Origin: DASPLH01 sp035627675
Lineage (GTDB): Bacteria > Acidobacteriota > Terriglobia > Terriglobales > Acidobacteriaceae
Assembly (NCBI GenBank): GCA_035627675.1
Contig: DASPLH010000008.1
Location: 1-25,094, forward strand
Direction: 5' to 3'
Length of the DNA: 25,094 nucleotides
The position numbers and the translations under genes were made by a program. Shown in pieces: positions 20,458 to 25,094 of this stretch. Within the stretch, counting starts at the first letter, position 1. The number at the start of each line of letters is the position of its first letter. The notes below the pieces were generated by a model. That model was not told the origin of the DNA. It made no database searches and saw only the letters and a list, made by a program, of their open reading frames with translations.

Positions 20458-21949
20458 AGAAGTAACTGATCTCATCCTCCGCGACGCTCACCAGAGCCTT
20501 CTAGCCACTCGCATGGCGATGGAAGACATGGTCCCGGCTTGCGAAGATCTCGACAACGCCGGCTACTGGAGCCTCGAGTGCTGGGGCGGCGCGACGTTCG
20601 ACGCCTGCATACGGTTCCTCAACGAAGATCCCTGGGAGCGGCTGCGCACCTTCCGCAAGCTGCTGCCCAAGAGCAGGCTCCAGATGCTGCTGCGCGGGCA
20701 AAACCTGCTCGGCTACCGCCACTACCAGGACACGGTGGTCGAGCGCTTTGTCGAGAAGGCGGCCGAGAACGGCATGGACGTCTTCCGCGTCTTCGACGCC
20801 CTCAACGACCTGCGCAACCTGCGCACCTCGATCGCGGCGGTCAAGAAGACGGGCAAGCACGCGCAGGGAACCATCTGCTACACCGTCAGCCCGGTGCACA
20901 CCATTGACGCCTTCGTGGACATGGCGCAGAGCCTGGTCGAGATGGGCTGCGACTCCATCTGCATCAAGGACATGGCCGGCCTCATCAAGCCGCAACCCGC
21001 GTACGACCTCGTCAAGGGCATCAAGAAGAAGTGCGGCAAGGACGTGCTGGTGCATCTCCACGCGCACGCCACCACCGGAGTAACGCTTGTCTCGTTCATG
21101 AAGGCCGTCGAGGCCGGTTGCGACATCGTGGACACGGCCGTCAGCTCTCTCAGCCTCGGCCCCGGACACAATCCGACCGAGAGCTTCGTCGAGATGCTGG
21201 AAGGCACCGGCTACAAGACGCGGCTCGACATGGAGCGCATCCTGCGCGTGAAGCGCCACTTCCACAAGATCCGCCCGCGCTACCGCGAGTTCCTCAGCGA
21301 CATCACCGGCGTGGAGACGGAAATCTTCGACAGCCAGATCCCCGGCGGCATGATCTCCAACATGGAGAGCCAGCTGAAGCAGCAGGGAGCCGGCGACCGT
21401 GTCCAGGACGTGCTCAAGGAAGTTCCGAAGGTCCGCAAGGCCGCCGGATATCCGCCGCTGGTCACGCCTTCCAGCCAGATCGTCGGCACGCAGGCTGTCT
21501 TCAACGTGCTGATGGGCGACTACAAGGTTCTCACCGGCGAGTTCGCGGACCTGATGCTTGGCTACTACGGCAGCACGCTCGGCGAGAAGGACCCCGAGGT
21601 GTTGAAGAAGGCGGAAGCGCATGCGAAGAAGCCTGCGATCACCTGTCGTCCCGCCGATCTGCTGAAGCCCGAGTGGGAGCAGTTGCGCTCGGAGGGCCTG
21701 GCGCTCCAGGGATGCAATGGCAGCGACGAAGACGTGCTGACCTACGCGATGTTCCCGCAGGTCGCGCCGAAGTTCTTCTCCACGCGCCACGAGGGTCCCA
21801 AGAATCTCGGGAAGGACCCGTCCGCACAAACCGCAGCTCCCGCCGCCGCAGCTGGCGCGGGTGGCAATGCCCGTCCTGCTGGCCCGGTGAAGTACTCCGT
21901 GACCGTCAACGGCAAGACTCACAACATCACTGTGGCTCCGGCGAAATAA
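20444..21949 (+). CDS. Transcarboxylase 5S-like carboxyltransferase subunit (pyruvate/oxaloacetate half-reaction)
   Basis: A 501-residue member of the 5S/OadA/PycB family, which moves CO2 between carboxybiotin and pyruvate to give oxaloacetate. The metal and carboxylate ligands D14, carbamylated K175 (CIKDMAG), H206 and H208 (HLHAHATTG) each lie exactly nine residues before the positions known in the Propionibacterium 5S subunit (23, 184, 215, 217). The HMR-like pyruvate carboxyltransferase TIM barrel (about 1-300) is followed by the conserved carboxylase domain (about 310-450). An alanine-rich linker then leads to PVKYSVTVNGKTHNITVAPAK, after which the protein stops without a biotin site. 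The biotin carrier is encoded separately three genes downstream. It is first in the operon, behind a CRP/FNR-type dyad. Pyruvate carboxylase subunit B is the alternative reading, but no biotin carboxylase is nearby. Confidence 0.92.
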   Translation: MTRVIEVTDLILRDAHQSLLATRMAMEDMVPACEDLDNAGYWSLECWGGATFDACIRFLNEDPWERLRTFRKLLPKSRLQMLLRGQNLLGYRHYQDTVVERFVEKAAENGMDVFRVFDALNDLRNLRTSIAAVKKTGKHAQGTICYTVSPVHTIDAFVDMAQSLVEMGCDSICIKDMAGLIKPQPAYDLVKGIKKKCGKDVLVHLHAHATTGVTLVSFMKAVEAGCDIVDTAVSSLSLGPGHNPTESFVEMLEGTGYKTRLDMERILRVKRHFHKIRPRYREFLSDITGVETEIFDSQIPGGMISNMESQLKQQGAGDRVQDVLKEVPKVRKAAGYPPLVTPSSQIVGTQAVFNVLMGDYKVLTGEFADLMLGYYGSTLGEKDPEVLKKAEAHAKKPAITCRPADLLKPEWEQLRSEGLALQGCNGSDEDVLTYAMFPQVAPKFFSTRHEGPKNLGKDPSAQTAAPAAAAGAGGNARPAGPVKYSVTVNGKTHNITVAPAK

Positions 21950-21979
21950 CGGCCGCGACGACCGCTTCTGGAGAAAGAG

Positions 21980-23560
21980 ATGGCTGGCACAGTAGTTCCG
22001 CCGAAGGTGCACCACAAGAACATGGAAGAACGCATCACCGAGCTCAAGCAGCGCCGCGAACAGGTGCAGCTCGGCGGTGGCAAGGAAAGAGTCGAGAAAC
22101 AGCACGCGGCCGGGAAGCTCAGCGCGCGCGAGCGGGTCGAGCGCCTGGTCGATCCGCGCAGCTTCCAGGAACTCGCGCTGTTCGCAAAACACCGCGCCGT
22201 GCTGTTCGGCATGGCCGACAAGGAAATGCCCGCCGATGGCGTCATCACCGGATGCGCGACCATCGACGGACGCCTCATCCACCTCGCCAGCCAGGACTTC
22301 ACGGTTGCGGGCGGCGCGGCCGGGGAGGTGCACTGCGACAAGATCAATGAAATGATGCAGCTCTCGTTGAAGACCGGATCTCCATTCGTATTCATCAATG
22401 ATTCCGGCGGGGCCCGCGTCCAGGAAGGCATCGACAGCCTCTCCGGCTACGGGCGCGTCTTCTACAACAACGTAATGCTCTCCGGCACCGTGCCGCAGAT
22501 CTCGCTGATCTGCGGGCCGTGCGCCGGCGGCGCGGCCTACAGCCCGGCGCTGACTGATTTCATCATCCAGACGCGCCTGGCGCAGATGTTCATCACCGGC
22601 CCGCAGGTCATCAAGCAGGTCACCGGCGAAGTCGTGACTGCCGAGGAACTTGGCGGCCCCGAGGCGCAGATGAACACCTCCGGCGTCGTCCACTTCATCG
22701 CCGAGAACGACGATGAGGCGCTCTACATCTGCCGCCGGCTGCTTAGCTTCCTGCCCTCCAACAACCTTGAGGACGCGCCCCGCCTGCAGTTCCAGATGCC
22801 GCTCGAGTCCGATCCGGAGATGAACCGCATCGTGCCCGCCGAGTCGAAGCAGGGCTATGACGTCCGCACGGTGATCGCGCGAACGCTCGACCACCAGGAC
22901 TTCCTGGAAGTGCAGGCCGGTTTTGCGCCGAACATTGTTGTCGGCTTCGGACGCATTCAGGGACGCACCATCGGCATCATCGCCAACCAGCCTTCGGTGC
23001 TGGCCGGCGCGCTCGACATCAACGCCAGCGACAAATCGGCGAAGTTCATCCGCTTCTGCAACGCCTTCAACATCCCGCTCGTCACGTTCGTTGATGTGCC
23101 CGGCTTCCTGCCCGGCACGCAGCAGGAGTACGGCGGCATCATCCGCCACGGTGCGAAGATGCTGTTCGCCTACTCGGCGGCCACGGTGCCGAAGATCACC
23201 GTCGTGCTGCGCAAGGCCTACGGCGGCGCGTACCTGGCGATGTGCGGCAAGGACCTTGGCGCCGACCGCGTGGTCGCCTGGCCCACGGCGGAGATCGCCG
23301 TCATGGGCGCCGAGGGCGCGGCCGAGATCGTCTTCCGCCGCGAGATCGACAGCGCCGAAGACAAGAAGGCGAAGCGGCAGGAGCTGATCGATCTCTATCG
23401 CGAGACGTTCTCCACTCCGTACGTTGCCGCCGGACGCCGCCTGGTCGATGACATCATCGAGCCTTCCGAGACGCGCACCTATCTCGCCATGGCTCTCGAA
23501 GCGCTCCACGCCAAGCGCGAACTGCGGCCGCCGAAGAAGCACGGCCTGATTCCACTCTAG
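21980..23560 (+). CDS. Transcarboxylase 12S-like / acyl-CoA carboxylase carboxyltransferase subunit (methylmalonyl-CoA half-reaction)
   Basis: A 526-residue carboxyltransferase of the PccB/MmdA/12S family, at normal length. It transfers CO2 between carboxybiotin and propionyl-CoA or methylmalonyl-CoA. Both crotonase-like halves are intact. The N-terminal oxyanion-hole segment is DSGGARVQEGIDSLSGYG, with GPCAGGAAYSPALTDF after it. The C-terminal half has VDVPGFLPGTQQEYGGIIRHGAKMLFAYSAATVPKITVVLRKAYGGAYLAM and AVMGAEGAAEI. These GGxxYSPA and GGAYLAM motifs suit short acyl-CoA, in particular propionyl-CoA. GAAAGAG lies just before the ATG at 21980, 30 bp after the 5S-like gene. The absence of a biotin carboxylase (PccA) and of a membrane decarboxylase beta subunit (MmdB) favours a transcarboxylase over PCC or a sodium-pumping decarboxylase. 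Confidence 0.93.
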   Translation: MAGTVVPPKVHHKNMEERITELKQRREQVQLGGGKERVEKQHAAGKLSARERVERLVDPRSFQELALFAKHRAVLFGMADKEMPADGVITGCATIDGRLIHLASQDFTVAGGAAGEVHCDKINEMMQLSLKTGSPFVFINDSGGARVQEGIDSLSGYGRVFYNNVMLSGTVPQISLICGPCAGGAAYSPALTDFIIQTRLAQMFITGPQVIKQVTGEVVTAEELGGPEAQMNTSGVVHFIAENDDEALYICRRLLSFLPSNNLEDAPRLQFQMPLESDPEMNRIVPAESKQGYDVRTVIARTLDHQDFLEVQAGFAPNIVVGFGRIQGRTIGIIANQPSVLAGALDINASDKSAKFIRFCNAFNIPLVTFVDVPGFLPGTQQEYGGIIRHGAKMLFAYSAATVPKITVVLRKAYGGAYLAMCGKDLGADRVVAWPTAEIAVMGAEGAAEIVFRREIDSAEDKKAKRQELIDLYRETFSTPYVAAGRRLVDDIIEPSETRTYLAMALEALHAKRELRPPKKHGLIPL

Positions 23561-23566
23561 GATGAT

Positions 23567-23600
23567 GGTGCCCCACGCCAGCCGTCTGGCGGCGTGGGGT
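23567..23600. repeat. GTGCCCCAC-family hairpin repeat inside the transcarboxylase operon
   Basis: GGTGCCCCACGCCAGCC pairs with GGCGGCGTGGGGT around a GTCT-type loop. It fills the gap between the 12S-like gene and the small subunit gene. No T-run follows, so it may modulate rather than end transcription within the operon. Confidence 0.8.
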
Positions 23601-23615
23601 GTCCAGGAGATACGA

Positions 23616-23945
23616 ATGTCAGTTACTCAGACCGATACGATGGCTGCCGCGCTCGAGGCTCTCGGGCGGCAACTGGAGGAGATGCGCCGCGAGATGACCG
23701 AGCGCATCGCCAACCTCGAGGCCAGGCTGTCCACCGCCCCGGCTCCGGCTTCTCCGTTGCCAAAGCCGCAGGAGAAGGAAGAGGTCTCGGCCGAGACGAT
23801 CGCGCTGATCGCCGCGTCCGTCACCGCCTACCTCGGCAAGAAGGTGCGAGTGCGCTCCGCGCGTCGCGTCTTCCCGGCCGGAACCAATTCGTGGGCGCAG
23901 CAGGGCCGTGTTTTCGTGCAGGCGTCTCATAATCTCTCGCGATAG
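23616..23945 (+). CDS. Small soluble accessory subunit, OadG/MmdD-like C-terminal segment without membrane helix
   Basis: A 109-residue soluble protein. Residues about 10-45 form a charged coiled coil (ALGRQLEEMRREMTERIANLEARL), followed by an alanine/proline-rich linker. Residues about 65-109 contain SAETIALIAASVTAYLGKKVRVRSARRV, then NSWAQQGRVFVQASHNLS. The pattern E-x2-A-x-I-A-A-x-V-x-A-Y-L-G, then R-x-R-x2-R and W-x3-GR recalls the soluble end of small subunits (gamma/delta) of biotin-dependent decarboxylases. Here the N-terminal membrane helix is replaced by the coiled coil. ATG at 23616 is set by AGGAG seven bases upstream. Position between the 12S-like and biotin carrier genes suggests a scaffold for the complex. 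The assignment is by pattern and context. Confidence 0.72.
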   Translation: MSVTQTDTMAAALEALGRQLEEMRREMTERIANLEARLSTAPAPASPLPKPQEKEEVSAETIALIAASVTAYLGKKVRVRSARRVFPAGTNSWAQQGRVFVQASHNLSR

Positions 23946-23963
23946 GCGAGTGTGTTCTTTTCA

Positions 23964-23978
23964 GCGACCATTGGTCGC
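23964..23978. other. Palindrome ahead of the biotin carrier gene
   Basis: GCGACCATTGGTCGC is a perfect palindrome with one central base, 21 bp before the ATG at 24000. It could be a small RNA hairpin near the ribosome binding site or a protein site; it does not match the GTGAY dyads. Confidence 0.35.
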
Positions 23979-23999
23979 GCATTTCATAAGGTAAGTTGA

Positions 24000-24386
24000 A
24001 TGAAGCTCCAGATCGGCATTGATGGCAAGACCTACGAAGTAGAAGTGGAAGTGACCGAGGACGACACTGCGCCTCGGCCAAGCTATGTACCACCCACCCC
24101 CGGCAGCGGCCCAACGGCTCCGCGCGCCGGCGAACGCAAGATTGCCAGCGGCCCGGCTCCGGTCGCCAACGAAGCGAAGGTCTGCCGCAGTCCGATCGCG
24201 GGAGTCGTCATCCGCGTCAACGTGCAGCCCGGACAGCAGCTCCAGCCCAACGACTTGCTGCTCGTGCTGGAAGCGATGAAGATGGAGACCAACGTCACCG
24301 CGCCGGTCGCAGGCAAGGTGAAGGCCGTCAACGCGCAGCCCGGCGACGCGGTCACCGTGCAGCAGGTTCTGGTGGAGTTCGAGTAA
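24000..24386 (+). CDS. Biotin carboxyl carrier protein, transcarboxylase 1.3S-like
   Basis: A 128-residue biotin carrier. It opens MKLQIGIDGKTYEVEVEVTEDD, very like the N-terminus of the Propionibacterium 1.3S subunit, which docks on the larger subunits. A flexible proline/alanine-rich linker (about 25-55) follows, then a biotinyl domain with K94 as the biotinylation site in EAMKMET, flanked by SPIAGVV and APVAGKV turns. The biotin arm shuttles carboxyl groups between the 12S-like and 5S-like subunits. AAGGT seven bases before the ATG at 24000 is the ribosome binding site. It ends four bases before the epimerase gene. Confidence 0.95.
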   Translation: MKLQIGIDGKTYEVEVEVTEDDTAPRPSYVPPTPGSGPTAPRAGERKIASGPAPVANEAKVCRSPIAGVVIRVNVQPGQQLQPNDLLLVLEAMKMETNVTAPVAGKVKAVNAQPGDAVTVQQVLVEFE

Positions 24387-24390
24387 GACG

Positions 24391-24900
24391 ATGACCAACG
24401 ACAACGCAGCCGTTGAACAGATGAAGAGCGTGCCCGTTGAACAGATGAAGAGCGTGCCCGGATTCCTTTTCGTGGATCACGTGGCGATTTCGGTTCCACA
24501 AGGACAACTCGCCGCACAGGTCGAGGCCTACGAACTTCTCGGCTTCCGCGAAGTCCACCGCGAAGAGGTGTACGGCGGAGACCAGGTGCGCGAAGCCCTG
24601 TTGCAGGTGGGCGACGGCCCGAACCTCATCCAGTTGCTCGAACCACTCACGGCCGATTCGCCCGTGCAGAAGCAGATCGAAAAGAACGGCGGACGCGGAG
24701 GCCTCGCGCACATCGCCTTCCGCGTGAAGAACGCGCAGGCCGCCTTCGACTACATGAAGCAGAACGGCTTCAACCTGATCGACAAGGCTCCAAGACCAGG
24801 CTCGCGCGGAACGACGGTGTTCTTCGTCCACCCCAAGTCCAGGGCAGAGAACCCGTTCGGCATCCTGATCGAAGTAGTCGAAGATCCCGGCAAGCACTAG
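24391..24900 (+). CDS. mce: Methylmalonyl-CoA epimerase (VOC family)
   Basis: A 169-residue vicinal-oxygen-chelate protein that interconverts (R)- and (S)-methylmalonyl-CoA. Paired beta-alpha-beta-beta-beta modules are visible. Metal ligand candidates are the histidine of VDHVAIS (about residue 29), a glutamate in LIQLLEP (about 87), the histidine of GLAHIAF (about 107) and the final glutamate in GILIEVVE (about 162). The epimerase links the (S)-isomer made by the carboxyltransferase to the (R)-isomer used by the B12 mutase, which is not in the window. The first 23 residues are odd: the octapeptide VEQMKSVP occurs twice in a row from a perfect 24-bp duplication. ATG at 24391 directly follows the biotin carrier stop and lacks a good ribosome binding site. 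In-frame ATGs at 24421 and 24445 are alternatives. Confidence 0.94.
   Translation: MTNDNAAVEQMKSVPVEQMKSVPGFLFVDHVAISVPQGQLAAQVEAYELLGFREVHREEVYGGDQVREALLQVGDGPNLIQLLEPLTADSPVQKQIEKNGGRGGLAHIAFRVKNAQAAFDYMKQNGFNLIDKAPRPGSRGTTVFFVHPKSRAENPFGILIEVVEDPGKH
24412..24459 (+). repeat. Perfect 24-bp tandem duplication in the epimerase N-terminus
   Basis: Units at 24412-24435 and 24436-24459 are identical and in frame, each encoding VEQMKSVP. Each contains an in-frame ATG. Confidence 0.95.
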
Positions 24901-24927
24901 CCCAACAACCAACCTCTCCGAAGTGTC

Positions 24928-24959
24928 ACCCTGAACGCCTCTTCTCCGGCGTTCAGGGT
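24928..24959 (+). terminator. Terminator hairpin of the transcarboxylase operon
   Basis: ACCCTGAACGCC (24928-24939) pairs perfectly over 12 bp with GGCGTTCAGGGT (24948-24959) across an eight-base loop. Only a loose T-rich run (CTATGCATTTTCT) follows. Confidence 0.75.
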
Positions 24960-24997
24960 CTATGCATTTTCTGTCTCTGGGTCCCGGTCTTAGCCGC

Positions 24998-25025
24998 ATC
25001 CGTGTTCATCCGTGCGGAATCCGTG
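24998..25025. repeat. Triple ATCCGTG short repeat in the right-hand gap
   Basis: ATCCGTG occurs at 24998-25004, 25008-25014 and 25019-25025, that is at about one helical turn (10-11 bp), ending in GTGGCTAAT. The region from 24960 to the window end holds no gene I can support. Confidence 0.5.
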
Positions 25026-25094
25026 GCTAATCGCCTCCGGCTAATGCTTGCGCGTGTTTCTGCCGAAAACCATCCTGGAGCCAAATCCACGGAG

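Noticed and set aside
20501..23542. A minus-strand open frame of 1013 residues opposite the transcarboxylase genes
   Set aside because: It is a shadow of the strong GC-rich codon bias of the plus-strand genes. The translation is rich in Arg, His, Val, Asp and Leu with no recognisable domain, and the plus strand encodes clear enzymes.
1..25094. Defence systems, prophage, insertion sequences, CRISPR, tRNA or rRNA genes
   Set aside because: I looked for transposases, integrases, spacer-repeat arrays, toxin-antitoxin pairs and tRNA cloverleaf features and found none; the novelty here is regulatory and metabolic.

Overview
The window reads as chromosomal DNA of a GC-rich, Gram-negative, facultatively anaerobic bacterium. 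My best guess is an acidobacterium (Terriglobia / Koribacter-like). The reasons are the gene content, the outer-membrane porin, the very dense GTGCCCCAC-type intergenic hairpins, and the mix of ferredoxin-linked oxidoreductase, NrfHA and transcarboxylase genes. This assignment is inference; no rRNA or marker gene is present. I see no tRNA, rRNA, CRISPR array, transposase, integrase or phage gene. Coding density is high and most of the window is central and anaerobic metabolism.

Layout. 1-2.6 kb: a zinc-ribbon membrane protein (-), a bacteriohemerythrin (+), and a membrane-anchored GcvH-like protein behind a good sigma-54 (-24/-12) promoter. 2.56-2.85 kb: a gene-free, hairpin-rich stretch. 2.85-7.57 kb: tandem CRP/FNR-type operators, then an RsbRD_N-like protein, a Cat/AbfT-family CoA-transferase, and a 2-oxoacid:ferredoxin oxidoreductase made of a ferredoxin subunit, an alpha subunit and a fused beta-gamma subunit. 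7.8-9.4 kb: a small conserved protein, a TRIC/UPF0126 membrane protein and a single-domain response regulator. 9.6-13.3 kb: nrfHA (cytochrome c nitrite reductase, -) divergent from an alginate-export-type porin (+). 13.5-16.4 kb: aconitase A with an interdomain insertion, followed by a cluster of intergenic repeats. 16.8-20.2 kb: an acyl-lipid/acyl-CoA desaturase, an OmpR-type two-component pair, and a CRP-like cyclic-nucleotide-domain protein that has no helix-turn-helix. 20.4-24.9 kb: a five-gene operon encoding 5S-like, 12S-like, small accessory and 1.3S-like (biotin carrier) subunits plus methylmalonyl-CoA epimerase. This is the gene set expected of a Wood-Werkman methylmalonyl-CoA:pyruvate carboxytransferase.

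How it fits together. The transcarboxylase and epimerase connect pyruvate/oxaloacetate with propionyl-CoA/methylmalonyl-CoA/succinyl-CoA. The ferredoxin-dependent 2-oxoacid oxidoreductase makes acyl-CoA, and the neighbouring CoA-transferase can exchange or recover the CoA. NrfHA offers nitrite as an electron sink. The strongest unifying signal is a recurring 14-bp dyad, GTGAY-N4-RTCAC. It lies upstream of the oxidoreductase operon (two copies), between nrfH and the porin (two copies), and upstream of the desaturase, the cyclic-nucleotide-domain gene and the transcarboxylase operon. At four of these promoters a GTCAC/GTTAC half-site sits at exactly the same 13-bp offset upstream. This suggests one CRP/FNR-family regulon controlling anaerobic carbon and nitrogen metabolism. 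The DNA-binding regulator itself is not in the window.
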